Notes: a model not told the origin generated them from the letters alone. 64,000 nucleotides of DNA from Tilletiaria anomala UBC 951 (GCF_000711695.1 NW_013547016.1:1-64000); one strand, 5' to 3'. Numbered from the stretch's first letter, positions 10,301 to 23,338 are shown. Made by a program: numbers and translations.

Positions 10301-12650
10301 TTATCGCAAGATATCCAACCAGTGCTCCCGCGGCGTCCACGATCCGTCCTCTTTGAAGCGTGGGTTTAGCGGGTACCACAATCCATTGTGCGGCGTCTGT
10401 CCGATCGGGACTTTGTGGTTGCCAGCAAGGAGGAGGCAAAGTCAGAATTGTAGCCCCAACGCTCGAGCATGCAACGACGCTGCGAGCTGCAACACTCACA
10501 GAGCCACTGCATCAGATTGGTGCCCATGACCTCTTTAAAGTTGGTCAGCCAGGCTCCCCTTCCCGCTACCCCCATTTCTTTGGCCGTGGTTTCTGTCAGC
10601 AGATACGTTTCGGATGTATTCGAGCCACCTTCCGCTGCGGCTGTAGCGAGCGCAAGCTCGCCCGGCCCACCGAGCCACCACATGTTGCCCTGCGTGCTCG
10701 GAGTCCCCCACGCCTCGTCCCACTTCCTCTTGATCTTCTGCTTCTCCTTAAACTTCCACAATGACGCCTTCCGCGCGCCTTTGCGGCGTGCCAGTTCGGC
10801 GCCACCTTCGCCCTTGGGCGAAAAGTACATGGAGAGCATGATCGCCTCGCGCGAGTCGCGTCGCTGCTTGTCAAGCTGCTCAATCGTCGTTTGATTCGTG
10901 AGAAAGAGGTAGGTGTGCAGGCCAAGCAGCGTGCCTGTGAAGATGACGAACCAACCAATGAGAGGGAACAAGCTGATCATGTATCCGTCGATGGGCCACG
11001 TATCCCGCCGCTGCATGCCCTGTGCAAAGTGGTAGGCGAGCGTAATGAGGATGTACACCTCGAGCAGGGTCGTCCAGACGAGAAAATTGTGGAAAAACTT
11101 GTGGTTGCGTGCGCCGACGCAGCCGGCGACCCAGGTGCAATGGTGGTCCATGCGCAGCACGCATGTTCCGCATTTACGACAGTGATGCGTCCGCAGCGGC
11201 TTGATGATTCTGCACTGGTGGCAGTACCGCTGTGATGGATGGAGCGGCGGGATATCAGGCGGGATGCGCACCGGCTCAGGCAAGAGCTGAGGAGCGGGGT
11301 TCTGGTTGTTCAGTACAGTCGTCTGCTGCGGTTGTGATGCAGCAATACTTGACTGCACAGTAGCTGCTTGGGTTGATGTGGGGTTCTGCCCAAAGTTTTG
11401 CACCTCGTACTTCACCTGCGGCGCTTCTTTGTCTGCGCTGACAACGGCTACTCCAGTAGAGTCAATGGTAGCAGCCAGCGCAGACTCCGTGGCTCTTTCT
11501 TCATCCTTTTCACTTTCATTTGCGACAGCAATTCGCGCGCCGTGGGCTGATTGCGGTGCTGGCTGCGGCGCTAGTGCTGAATGCTCAATGGGAATGGACT
11601 CACTCAGCGGCTCTTGAGGACCGCTGCTTTGGGGTGCCTCTTGAATAGCCGTCGTCGCTCTGGGGCCATCATATGGTGCAGGTGGGTCAGAAGGCTGCAC
11701 ACAATCACGCGCAAAGCCCGGTTGGGAGAGCACAACTCGGATGTAGGACCAGATCGCCATCAAGAAGAGGATGTTGAAGATGACAAGCAATAACACTGCT
11801 CCAGCATACAAGGCATGGAATACGATGAGTAAAAGCTGTATAAGAACTTTGCGCACTGACGTACCTCCCGCCCCTTGACTGTTCAAGGCCACCTTTCTGT
11901 GCTGCAACATGGGCGCGCATAGGCGCCAAACGTAGACTTGAATTGTGGTCCCAAGTCGATGCGTGATTACTTTGTTAGTATATGACTCCAGGAAAGCAAA
12001 AAGGTAATGAGCCACGGATCTTGAAGCTCACCAATGTACGCCCAAGAGTATATGACAGCGACAAGGACAACAACGATGTGCCGCTGTAGGAACGTCTCTC
12101 CCTTGGTGCCGATCACCCGCCCTTCCTGCCCAGTAGCATGCGCTTGTGGTTGCGCCTGCACATGTGTTGATGCTGCCGCCTGCATATTGATAGGACCCAT
12201 AGCCGATGAGTCCAGCGCCGAAGCCACGTCAGGCATCCCCACCCGAGTGCGTTTTCCAGTGCCGTACTTTCTTCGATCGCGGGAGCGCTCATTGTAAGCT
12301 GCTACCCTGTCATCACAGCGCTTGATGCGTAGTGAACATCGCTCAAAGTAGCTGACGGCGTGATCATTCTCTGCTTGTCTTGCTGTCCCTTGTCCTGGAT
12401 GGGATAATTGACCCTTTTCGAAGACCTGGTGTCCAGCTGAGCCGTTCGCCTGAGGGACGGAATTCGACGGGTCCATCCTCAGATCTTTCGCCTCTGACCC
12501 ATCGCCTTGGCTTCCAGCGGCAGCAGTCAATGTGAAAGGTGCCGAGGCCGCCTTACACGCTTGGTCTGCTGCGGTTGTTACTGAGCCGCCACCGGAAGCT
12601 GAGGCTGAACGGGCAGCAACGCCGCGATCAGCTGTGATCTGCGTCGACAT
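10301..12650 (-). CDS. DHHC-type protein S-palmitoyltransferase (Pfa3/Swf1-like)
   Basis: Exons 12650-12032, 11969-10500 and 10410-10301 encode 732 residues; introns are 62 and 89 nt. The enzyme attaches palmitate to cysteines of membrane-associated proteins by a Cys autoacylation mechanism. The cysteine-rich domain (CRIIKPLRTHHCRKCGTC) leads into the catalytic D481-H482-H483-C484, followed by TWVAGCVGARNHKFF. Four hydrophobic segments are visible, two before and two after the DHHC box, and TTLLE/TT motifs flank them. The last exon adds the family signature NGLWYPLNPRF; without that splice the frame would end in an unrelated tail. The N-terminal 200 residues and the region between the second and third membrane segments are disordered and Ser/Ala/Gln-rich, making the protein about twice the length of yeast Pfa3. 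Which paralogue it represents is uncertain. It is isolated from its neighbours by kilobase gaps. Confidence 0.92.
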
Positions 12651-14761
12651 AGTCAGCGTGATGCTTCCGGACGTGAGCAGAGCGCAACCCTACAATCTGT
12701 GGCGTAGCTAGTGTACCTCATTGCGCACTACTTCCATGGTCAGTGCAGCGTGAAGAATGAAAGATGCTAGCGAGGTGTCGGAATGAGAGAAATGTGCAAG
12801 CAATTCACTATTGACGGTTCCATTTCGGCACCACAAAGAGATGGTGAGACAAGACTCGAAGGGGCGCCAGAGGCCGCGCCGAAGACAAGGAGGTACAAGA
12901 CGCGGATCCTCCGAGATGAGCATCAGCTGTGGTTTGTATGAGACTCTTCACTTTTGCAAGTGCGCCTCAGAGCCTCGGAAATTGTCTCATGTATTGCAGC
13001 TCTTAAAGGCTTCCATCCTAATTGACGCCTTGGCATCCTTTGTTTGGTACCAGTGGAAAAGAACTGCTAGTGGTGAGGCTGTTGGCGCAGTAGTGCTTGA
13101 TGCAGTTAACCACGATGCAGGCTGCAGCTGCGTTCTCAGCCGCGCTCTGGAGTGAGCCTGCTGACGTGTTATCTGTATTCTGTGGTTGCATACATACTGG
13201 GTGGCGGACGGTGTCTCGCTAGCACAACCACCCGCCCGCAATCTCGCCAGCTTCAAGCGTCGCCCCGGTCGAGTGCGCCTGCGCTGCTCTAAGGCAAGCT
13301 TATCCAGACAAATAGGCTCATACATGTAAACCTAGGCCTGTCTGGGTTCTCCAGGGCTCAAGGGCCTGCCCGCCTTCGCAGACTCTTCCTATGATCCCGT
13401 CATCCCACGCTTTTGTTCAACTGCCCACATCGGATTCCTGCGCTGCTTCAATCGGGTTTACAGGTTCACACTCTTCGATCTAGCACGCTTTGCGGGTATC
13501 TCAGGCTGTCGCAAGGTTGTCGGCAGTGGCCTGTGCCGCGTGCTGTTTGCTGTGTGGATTGCGCAGTACCGTGCCGATCTGAGAGTTGTTGCTGGCGCCG
13601 TGCCGCATGCCGCGTGCCGCCGGGTCGCCGCAAGTCCGTTGGTGGAAAGTGCGGGTGGCCGCCTAAAATTCCAGCAAAATGTGACACCCTTTCGGAGCTA
13701 GCGAAAGGAATTTAGGAGCTTTTTGAGTTGATTCCCCGTAATGGTACTGTTATTCCATCAGGAGAGGGGACGCGTGAGAGCGCTAGCTCCGAGCGGCGCA
13801 CCCGTTTTGTAAGTCCATCTTATTCTCGGCTGTCGGCATCATTGGCCTGCCTCTGGAATCTGGAGCTGCATCGGGATGGGAGTCTACCTGGAAACACACG
13901 CTGCAGTCTGGGTACTCGGATGGATTAGCCATGCCGGCTGCCGCATGACTGGAACCCCGCCCGTCAGCTCGCTTTTCAATCCCAAACTTGAACCAGTTCC
14001 TCCCCTAATCTGCATGACTAAAGATTGGGCCGCGACTCGTCGAGAAGGCTCAACTCGAGCGAAGAGGTTTCGGGAGGATTCTGGGGAACCAGGGCTGACA
14101 CTGGACGACATGCGTTATTCATGAAGCGCGGTGTATCAAGAGAAACCAACCAATGAAAGAGATGCTCCAGAAAGGCGCCGGTGAAGAGGGTTAACATATC
14201 ACATGCATCGTTTACCATTGTGCCAGTATAGATGTTTGACTTTGGGCCCCATCATTGTTCAGCATCCTACATTTCACCAAGTAATTATGTTTTTGACCAC
14301 ACTCTCTGTTCTCTCCCTTTCGTGACCTTCATGCTTATTACGACTTCACAGGTCAGTTCAGTCAACGGGCAACCAGGCTTCACGGTGACGATCGAAGGCG
14401 AATGGCAATTCTGGGCGCGCTGCGTTCCAGTTCTTTCGAACGATCGTTGTGAACGTCGCACATACCCTGTCCAGCATACCAGAAAGTTTCAAGGAAGCGC
14501 ATACGCACCGCCTAAGACCCGCTTAACGACATCAACGGCGCACAGCTTATCTCTTGCGAGTAATGTTCGAAGCGTCCCTTGCAGTCACAGTCGTGGCAAG
14601 GTAGCAGCATCTACTTAACGCCTGAAGGTAAGGCCGTTTGCAATCCCGAAACACATCCTCTGAGTGTATGCTAATTCGATTTCCCCCTTTTAGCGAAATA
14701 GAAAGCTTGACGCTTCAGATGTGTCTTGCAGATGTGCTGTTCAAAGGGACATTGACGAGAC
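12651..14761. other. Intergenic, no gene seen
   Basis: About 2.1 kb between the 5' ends of the divergent DHHC transferase and DUF2985 genes. Only short open frames without family resemblance are present on both strands. It presumably holds the two promoters. No repeats or RNA genes were recognised. Confidence 0.6.
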
Positions 14762-17245
14762 ATGAGGGCGAGCAATGCTCAAGGACGTGGGGGGAACGCG
14801 TCAAAGCAACGGGTAACAATGCAGCATCTGGATGAGCAATCTCTCGATAGTGACGGAGGCCATTTCAGCAGTTTTTTGCCACTCACGCATGCATACACAC
14901 TCAGCGGCGCAACGGCCGTAGGGTGCAATGGGCCCAACGCAAACGGAGCGAAGCTGCGCCAAGAGCACCGTGCCCATACAGTCAGTAGCTCCGCGACGGG
15001 ATCAAGTAGACGTACCTCGGAACCGCTGCCGACGATGCCACCTCACACACAAGTGAACTTCGCAGACACCTTAGAGGCTCCAGCTTACGCGTTGAGCACC
15101 TTGGCCTACAGCCCCACTGGTACCGCTTCCCCTCCAGTTCTAGCTGGCAGCAAAGGACTCCGGCGTTCATCCTTGCTTGGCAGTATCACAGCGCAGAGGA
15201 ACAGCCGGGTTGGCCAGCAGACGCGCCTGCAAAGTGTGATCGACTTTGGTGCCGACCAGCTAGGCGGCGAGAGGTACGGCGAGAGCGTTTCGGGACTTCA
15301 TGAACATGGTGAGCACGCAAGTCAATGGCATCGCCTCTCCGCCACGCAACCCGACATGCATTCAACCCAATCCCATAATCAGCATCATCGTCTTTGTCGG
15401 CGCTCACGGCGTTCACAAGATGCTGAGGACCTCGACTGCGGGCTGTACGAGGACTTCCACCACGTCTTGGATGTAGTCGATCCGGAAGTCGCAATGCGGC
15501 GCACGCTGATGGACATCCAGAATGAGATTTTTGCCCCGCCTTTCTCTCGCCTGCCGAGTATGGACAGCATCGGCATCGGGCTACCCACGCTGGCCTCGCT
15601 GAGTGCAATGTTTCCCACGCCTGCTTCTACCCCTTCTCCTGCAATCGGCACTTTCGGGGATAGGGAGTATGGTCGGCTTAGACAGTCGACGTCATTCAGC
15701 TCTCCAAGCTCTTCTGTCGACCTCGAAGCTCCTGGCTCTGCTGGACTTGGTACTTTCCCTCCGCCGCTGCCGAGGCCGCCTATCGCAGCTTCGATTCTCT
15801 TTAGCCGGCGTGTGGCACCTTCCCCTGACCAGCAATGGCAGCAGGCCGCGCCGATTACACCATCTTGCGCGCTGTCATTGGTGCGGACGCCGAGCAACAT
15901 CACTGTGTCCGGTGTAAAGCGAAGCCCACAGCCCAAAGCTGAAACTTCCAAGAGGGCCGTAGGCGATGCCACGGCCTGCAAGCACGCAGACGACGAGGAT
16001 GAGGCTGAGAGAGAGCAGCAGCGACTGGAAGAGCACATACGCCAGCTGCTGACATGCAAGGAGAAATTCAAGCACCGCCTCAAGGGCTTTTGGAACTACA
16101 TTACGACGCCAATGGGCTTCTTCTTTCTCTGCTACGGTTTCGCCGTCTTCGTCTGGGGTGTCCTGATCTTTGCACTGATCGTCCGATGGTGGAACCCACG
16201 CCACCGACGCCACTGGATCGAGATCTGCGACCAGGTCCTCACGGCGCTCTTCACACTCATCGGTCTCGGCTTTGCACCTTTTCGAGCAGTCGACACATAT
16301 CGCATGATCAATATCGTGCACTTGCACCGCAGGGCTTTGCGGCGAAGGTATGAGCTCGGTCTCCCGACGCTGGAGGACCCGAACGACTTGCCGCGCAGCG
16401 CGGCATTCCGGGCGCACGAATCCAAGCTGTGCCAAGAGCTTCCATTGGGTATATCGGTTTCGCATTGTGGCAACAACGTTGCAACACCCAACACAGCTTC
16501 CAAGAAACGCGTCTCGGTCCGCGCATCCAATATTTTGCACCTTCGCAAGAACCACGCTAACGGAGCAAAAGATCTCAGGTGTAATGAAGAGACGATCGGT
16601 AGTGAGGTGCAAGGTTTGTGTATTAAGATTGACGTCAATTCGGGCAAGATTAACGCAGTAGCGTCATATCTTACCGGCATTGCATCGACTCATGATGACA
16701 CCTTGCACCGAAGTTCGCGGATCGTTGCGTCGCACACCTCAGCAGACGATGCCTCTCTGCTCTCCTTGAAAAATGAGATGAAGCTCGTGTACCATCAGCG
16801 CAAGTTCTATCATGCCCACCACTACTATCGTTTCAACGAGAGCATCACGCACCGCGCATTCAGCCTCAAATTAATGATTGCGATCGTCCTCATTCTCGAT
16901 ATACACTCGTGTTTGCAAGCTTGCCTGGGTGGTTTGACATGGGGTATTCGTGAGCCTCACGTCCATGTGTTCTCGTTCCTTGTGGCAAGACGTTGACATG
17001 GCCGTTTCTTCCCCTATCTCCCGAAATCCGCAGGTTATCAACACCGTCCTACGGCGCTCACCGCAAGCATTGTCACCGCTTCTCTGTCGTGCAGCGCGAT
17101 TGGCGGCATCCTGATCTCCATCGGTAACTCTCGGACCAAGAAGAATGAAGTGGTCGAACGTCTCCTACACGAGGAACTGGAGGAGGAAGCGAGACGGAGA
17201 ATGCGAAAAGACGGACTTCAGCTGCAGCACAAACTGCAGCAATGA
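14762..17245 (+). CDS. DUF2985 integral membrane protein
   Basis: Exons 14762-16943 and 17034-17245 give 797 residues; the 90-nt intron ends in CCGCAG. The first 430 or so residues are disordered and rich in Ser, Pro and His. A conserved membrane core follows: CKEKFKHRLKGFWNYITTP, a long hydrophobic segment (FFLCYGFAVFVWGVLIFALI), the WWNPRHRRHWIEICDQVL motif, a second hydrophobic stretch and DTYRMINIVHLHR. More membrane segments come near the end (LKLMIAIVLILDIHSCLQA, and ASIVTASLSCSAIGGILISI from exon 2). This arrangement is that of the fungal DUF2985/PF11204 family, whose biochemical role is not established. Exon 2 supplies the conserved end of the domain and a charged coiled tail (HEELEEEARRRMRK). 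The start used is the first ATG of the long frame; the ATG at 14819 is an alternative. Its 3' end faces that of sac1. Confidence 0.85.
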
Positions 17246-17624
17246 CTTGCACAGCTTCAGATGTAACATAAACATGTTCCAGACAGCGTTTCATCCAAAG
17301 TGCGAAAGTCTTCCTACGGTACAAGAAGTTCCTCTCGTGATCAACAACGACACCCATCCCAGCTCGAGTCTTTCCAGACGCAATCATCACTCGTCATCTC
17401 TTCAAATCGAATCTATTAATATGGCATCATGTCTCTGCAATGTTGCAATACCCGCACTCGTACAGATGTACAATAGACCTTGCTCATTGAGGCGTTCAGG
17501 AACACCTGCTGGTGGTTAGCAACTACTCGCCTCTGTGTACAAGTCTTCCATCTCCTGAAATGTCGACGAGATGCTTCTGTAGACCTCTGCTTCATCTATG
17601 CAAATAATACATTCCTTCCAGTTG
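17246..17624. other. Convergent 3' interval
   Basis: These 379 bases separate the stop codons of the DUF2985 gene (+) and sac1 (-), so the stretch is likely made up of the two 3' UTRs. Nothing else was seen. Confidence 0.6.
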
Positions 17625-20345
17625 CTATTCCTGTTTGTCATCTTGGTAATAAGCACCTCTGCGTCCGCCTCGCCTCGACGACTTCTCGCCCTCCGTTTTG
17701 GTGACCGACATCATGCGCTCGGTGCGTTTCATGTTCCTTCCAGCATGGCCTACAACACTCGCACGCCCTTTACGACCCGAATAGTACCCCGGTCCCTCGT
17801 AGAAGAGCGCCTCGACTGGCCTGTTCAGCTTCGGCCAGTCGACGTAATCGATGCCCCGGGATACCATGAACTGGACAGCAGCCATCGCGATGACGATCCA
17901 CGCAGCGACAAAGTAAGTCATGGAGGTTGCTGCGAAAGTAACATGGCGTCAGTGCGAAACTTTTCTTCGATCCCGCGAGTCGCGCAACTCACCCGAATCT
18001 CGCGGCAAGAAAGTAGCGGAAAGAATCATGACGGCCGCGAAGAAGGCGACCCATGGCATAGACCGTACGACGACCGTCCGCTCATCGACAACGAGCTGCC
18101 CTAAATCAGCCTTCCAAGCGCCGGTGAAGAGATCGTAGGCGTCTTGTCTGCTACCATCGAAGAAGTTATTCTTGATGTAGCGCATCAAAGAGTTGAGGCC
18201 GTCTTGCAGCGCTCCCTCTTTGGATCGCTTGCCGGTGCGCGTAAAGTCCGTCTTGAGCGCCCCCGTGCCGGAGTACGCTTTCGAGATGACGTCCGCGTGG
18301 TCCGCCCAGACTGAAGCCGAGCACACAGAAAGTAAATCGCTCAATATGGGCTACCATGGTTGGGCATGCCTGCCGCAGGAACACGCGCGCCTTCAGCAGG
18401 ACTCACCATTCCTGAAGAGGTGCCAGAATTCGGCGTGCTGTTCAATCCCTTCACCTTTCTGAACGATGCCAACTTCTGCCAGCTGCTCGTTGAGCACGGC
18501 GCGTGCAAATGTGCTCTGGACCACATTTGTCCTATCCAGGCAGTCCATGCAGTTAGTCCGCAGGACGGCCTTTTGCTGGCGGTTGGTGTTTGGAATCGAG
18601 CTGGATGCGTCTTGGTAAAAGTAGCTGTGAACGGGTATGCGGGTGGTTAAGCAAGGTGAGTAACCATTCCGTATTCCCAAAGGATCTAGATTGACGATGC
18701 ACTTGAGTATTGAGTCTGCACCTGCACTCACTCATCGCTCTCGAGCCCTTGTTCGTTCATCCTCTGCACGAGCTCCATGACGCGTTCGAATTTCATGCCA
18801 TTGCACTCGTGGTGGAAATCATAATAAGTGTAGTGTACTTGCGAATTGGCTAACTTCTTCACAAGTCGCTCGTATGCTTCCTTGACGGGTTTCTCGTAGC
18901 CGGACTGGTTGACCAGATTGGCGATGTAGACGTCGCCGTATAACGAGGTCTGCTCCGAAAAGTGCAGTTTGGCCGCTTCAAGCTGATAAAAAGTGAATGA
19001 AGAGCGGGGGCCGCGAATATTAAGAACTTGAAGCCGAGCAAAGTAAAGCGCACTTCGCAAAGGGACTTACAGTGCCATCCTTCTCCATCACGAGCAAGTC
19101 TGGCTTGTACCGGAGATTGTTCACCTCGGCCCAGAAGACGGGAACGCTTCCTCGCGTCTGGACATACGAAAGTCGAAGCTTCCCCTGCACTTTGGCGGGC
19201 CGAATGCTGCCATCTAAAGCTTGAGGGTCGAGCAGGGCGAACTGTTCGGTCTCATTAAAGTTGGAGACATGTCCATCTTCGTCGATACCCCTGCTAAAGT
19301 AGCGAGTGCCCGCACGGAACCGACTACGTCGCGCGATGAGGCCAAATATAAAGTCGCGCGCATTGATCGTGGCAGATTTGACTTCGAGGAAACCAAAGAG
19401 GCAGGGCTGGATGAAACTCGCGACACGCGCATCTGTCTCGGATAGCGAGATGAGGCGCTCCTGCAGGTGCCTGTTCCAGAAGAAGCGGTCGTCCGCGCGC
19501 TTCCACATCGGCAGGCCGTTCAGCTGCTCCGGCCCGCCAAGCTGCTCGGCCAGGCGCGTCTGGCGCTGCATGCTGCTCGTTAGGTCATAGGTGTAGGAAA
19601 AGTAGAAGGGGGCTGAGTACAGATGTGTCTTGAGAAGGTCCAGCAGCGTCTTTTCGACCGGGTTCCGCATGAGCAACGCCCGCTTGGCGTCAGCAGATAT
19701 GGGCAGCACACGGAAATCTGTCGCAAGGAAGATGTCGGAGCCGAGGATCGAGCCGACCTTCTTGCGCGATGTAACGACAATCAGAAAGTCGGAGGTTTGA
19801 AGGGAGATGATACCAAGGATGGCTAGCAAGTCCAAGGTGGGCAGCGGGAGAGGTTGTTTCCCATGTTAATTGGCAGTTGCAGCTAGCGATCTTCAAGCTT
19901 CAATGGCTGCACTCACCGTGAGCCTCCATGACTTTGTCGCCCCGCCCTTCCTTTGTGGCTGCAAGGACAAGATGTCCGTGTCAACAGATTCGTTTCATCG
20001 CGAGATGATATGGGTGCCAGGGATTTGTGACGGCAGTCCAAATTCAATTTATTTGTCCACTCTGGAAGACAAAGAGTGGAGTGGCGCACAGCCTGCGCAA
20101 ACGTCTGAACTGAATACTCACTGATTAGTCCGATGCCATTCTTTCGCCTATCAATCTTGAGCGAAGCGGCCTTGTCTGACCCCGGGCCCGTTGGCTCCAG
20201 AATGTATGCATCTAATCAATCACGGACAAGCAGCCGGTATTCGGTGGCACGAGTACGTTGAGCATATAAGAAACGATGCGAACGTCTGAAGGTCAGCTCC
20301 GCCGCGTCTGGCTCGTTCGATGTCAATTTACCTGAAGAGATGAAC
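17625..20345 (-). CDS. sac1: Phosphoinositide phosphatase Sac1 (5' end unresolved)
   Basis: Exons run 20345(approx.)-20332, 20211-20122, 19958-19917, 19822-19071, 18982-18732, 18624-18407, 18310-17993 and 17929-17625. All inner joins keep phase, giving over 660 residues. Sac1 dephosphorylates phosphatidylinositol 4-phosphate at the ER/Golgi. Visible family marks are YILEPTGPG near the N-terminus, [85 protein letters not shown], the catalytic P-loop CMDCLDRT (C-x5-R), [17 protein letters not shown], and two C-terminal membrane segments ([16 protein letters not shown] and [17 protein letters not shown]). The first coding exon is unclear: the frame entering at 20345 has no ATG, and the upstream ATG at 20421, in frame, meets a TGA with no usable GT donor between. 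An additional short exon or an unusual splice site is implied. The diverging neighbour is the alpha/beta hydrolase gene. Confidence 0.93.
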
Positions 20346-21278
20346 CTGTGGATGACAGATGCAAGTCGTCGATCAGGTCAAGCATGAAAGAAAGGGTGAA
20401 AGAGATTCAGCTCGGCGGCCATGACGCGTCTTGTCGTTGGCGAGTGGGTAGCTCTATGGAGTCATTTGAGACACCCACATCCGATAACCTTGGTACAGCA
20501 ACATCTTTGTCTTTGCCCGTCTACGAGAGGTAGTGTGAGCCTCTTCTGCGCCTGATCCTCCTCCGTTTGGGGTCACCTGCTGCGGGTATCGTGGCCTGCA
20601 CCTTGGTCTCCTTTCCAGTTCGAGCCTGTCTTGTGATCCTCGGAGAAACGTCTTCTAAAGGAGGAGCATGTGAACGGCTTTCGGAGAGGAGCGAACGAAT
20701 GGAATCGCCCGCTGTCACGATATGTTTGATGAGCGCTGCTGACGTGATACGCTGCGGCCCTAATGCGGGGCTCCGTGCCAACCGGCCAAGTGCCCGAAGC
20801 CCAAATAAAGTAGGGTTGCAAAGCTCTTTTCAACCCTGCGACCAGGTGAGAACATCGCTTTCAGAACTCCATCCATTATCTACCGCCCCACTCGCAATGG
20901 ACTCACGATCCACCGGCTATCAATTGTCAAGACCTGTAGCAGATCAGATCGCTAGTCAACATGCTGCACCTCTTTCATACACGGTACTGACCTAGGTCAT
21001 CCTCTAACTTTGCCTTGTGGAGACACACACACAGGACCAAGGGGGTTCTTTCTCGCCACAGAAGCAAGGAATGCGGGATTGATTTTGTGATCACCTGTTG
21101 ATATCGCCGAAACGCATTGCATTGATCAGGAGTCAGAAGCGCTCGCTGCGGGAATACAACTAGTCAAACATCTCTTCGGGGAAAGGCTTCGCAACGGACT
21201 CATTTTCCACCGTCGCCTCTGCTGCCCGTGTCCCCTCGTCTGACAGGGTACGTAGTACAGGGGGAAAGTGCAAGCAAG
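20346..21278. other. Divergent promoter region, sac1 / hydrolase
   Basis: About 0.9 kb between the unresolved start of sac1 and the ATG of the alpha/beta hydrolase. It should contain the missing sac1 start exon and both promoters. A short ACACACAC run lies near 21024. No other feature was recognised. Confidence 0.5.
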
Positions 21279-22577
21279 ATGCCTACAGAGAGATCCGTTC
21301 GGGCGGAGGATGGCGCAACCATCTGGTACGAGGTCCACGCCCCTGCGAATCTCAACAACGCATGCAATGTACCTTTGGTGCTAGTGAGCTCTTCTTTCAA
21401 GTTTAACGCGTGAACATGTCTCACTGACCCAATGATCGACTTCCCGGTTTCGGCTCAACCAACACTTCGATCACGCTCGCAATTTGCAGATCATGGGCAT
21501 GGCGGGCATTGGTCGCGATTTTTACCCGCTCGCGCAATTGCTTGCGCGGACGCGCGAAGTAATCATAGTCGACAACCGCGGCATCGGCAACTCTAAATTT
21601 CCAGATGACTGGGATGGCAACTTAACGTTACAACGAATGGCCCTAGACGTACTCTGCGTCGTGCGGGACCTGGGAAAGACAGCAGTGGATATGCTTGGCT
21701 GGAGTGCGTATCTAGGCCATGAGACACTTCTAATCCTCAGTGGCATGTGATATGCTAATGGCGAGCATGCTCATCTCTTGCGACCCTTACAGGCATGGGC
21801 GGCTTCATCGTCCAGATTTTGCTCACATCGCCAGAGGCACGCACCGACTCAGACGGCAAGCGAGAAATCCGAGGCGTCAAAATTCGCAAGGCAATCCTCG
21901 CCGCCACCGCTGCCAAGCGACCGCACGTTAACTTCGACCCTAAAGCTCTGGCTGCAGCGTAAGTTTGTTCAAATGTGGCCCTTATACTCGCAATTCTGAC
22001 CCGCGTAATGGTATCTTCCGCTCGTAGCGCGTGGGCTATCAAAGACGAGGACGAACGTATCCGAAAAATCAAAAATGAATTCTTCAAGTTGCAGTACTAT
22101 CCAGAGTGGATTGAAGCTAGTGAGACAAACCGAAACATCATTCAGCATCGCATTGACATGGATCTAAAAGTCGAGTGAGTTCTCCCGCTCTTGGGTACAG
22201 CTCTTCGGAGAGATTCATGTGGGGGTGCTTATATACTTTGCTCTGCTATCCTGTCTTGGCGCCTGTCCCCACGCAGCCGTCCAGCCGAAGTCATCGGTCT
22301 GCAGATAGCAGCGTGCGCAAGGCTGGATATGCGTCCTCTACTCTCGTCCATCCCCGCCTCGCTGCCTATCTTGCTGATCCATGGCGAGCGCGACTGTGTC
22401 ATCACATATGCAGAAACGCGAGACTTGGAACAAGGCATCCAGCATGCTGAGTGGCTCGACCACCCTGAACTCGGGCGGCTTTACGGGCACTGGTTCTTCG
22501 ATTTCGGGAAAGATGGCGCAGATGGATGGGCCAAAGCGATCGTGGGGTGGTTGGATGGCGAGAAGGCCAAGCTATGA
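21279..22577 (+). CDS. Alpha/beta hydrolase with C-terminal AKL (probable peroxisomal)
   Basis: Exons 21279-21383, 21490-21703, 21793-21958, 22028-22174 and 22277-22577 encode 310 residues, all joins in phase. It is a single-domain alpha/beta-fold serine hydrolase: oxyanion-hole strand IMGMAGIGRDF, strand VIIVDNRGIGNS, the nucleophile elbow GWSMGG with S107, the acid D250 in LIHGERD, and the base H282 in LYGHWFF. The substrate (an ester, thioester or lactone) cannot be told from the sequence. The protein ends GEKAKL, and AKL is a strong match to the PTS1 peroxisomal import signal. Its 3' end faces, 146 bases away, a hotdog thioesterase ending in AKM, so the two may act together on acyl-CoA or related lipids. 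The chosen ATG follows AAG and gives the expected N-terminal strand. Confidence 0.9.
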
Positions 22578-22723
22578 GACCTGCACGAGTCCCATCTGCT
22601 CTGCTCTGCAGAATTACCATCTATGGTGACAATGCCATGCGGGGCATATTCCCATGCAAGATATTAAATTTAGAAGAGTTAGTTAAGTGTACTATTTGGA
22701 GATTCTTGCCCCCATACAGCCCT

Positions 22724-23338
22724 CTACATTTTAGCCTGATATGAATTATCGATCTTTGTGTGAGTTCCGATGCTCGTCTTGACCAGTCGCTTTGCATCCT
22801 TCCCCGGACCGTCTTTTGTCCAGATCTCGCAAGTCATCAAGCTGACCGTCTTACCGACGGCCACAACCTGCGTCTCGATGTCGATCCATGATCCTAGTGG
22901 TGCCGGGGCTAGGTATTGGATGTTGATGGATTGGGAAACGCCCAGTAATGACCATGGGTCGCCGAATACACCGGATGTGTGAAAATAGAGACCTATCGAC
23001 GTGATGTTGTCTAATAGAGACGCTGCACAGCCGCCTGTAGCATCAGCAAAATAACACGTACATTAGCTGCTCTAGAGTCTCATTCCTCACTCCGCCTCAT
23101 GTATTCACGTACCATGCAAGTTCCCCAGCTGATTACAGTGCTTCTCCTTGATTTGCATCTCGACTACAATCTGGGACTGCTTGTTGTTGTTGCTGCGTTC
23201 GGCGTGAACCAGCTTGACCGTCTCGACATCGAGCGTAGATGGATTAAACTGCCCTGAGCCCGGCGAGCACATGGCCTCGAGCATCTCTTGAATATGCTGC
23301 TTGGCCGCATCAAAGGGTTGTGGTGATGGAGGCGGCAT
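22724..23338 (-). CDS. Hotdog-fold acyl-CoA thioesterase (PaaI/ACOT13-like), C-terminal AKM
   Basis: Exons 23338-23113 and 23034-22724 give 178 residues, with a 78-nt intron that splits the conserved LGNLHGGCAASLLD motif exactly where the catalytic turn lies. HGGCAASLLDNITS is the 4HBT signature of the PaaI/THEM2 class, with D as the likely general base. The second half of the hotdog sheet follows (LGVSQSINIQYLAPAPLG and IETQVVAVGKTVSLM). Such enzymes release CoA from acyl-CoAs. The extreme C-terminus is YQAKM, and AKM fits the PTS1 consensus [SAC][KRH][LM], suggesting peroxisomal matrix import. It converges with the AKL-ending hydrolase on the other strand. Confidence 0.9.
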
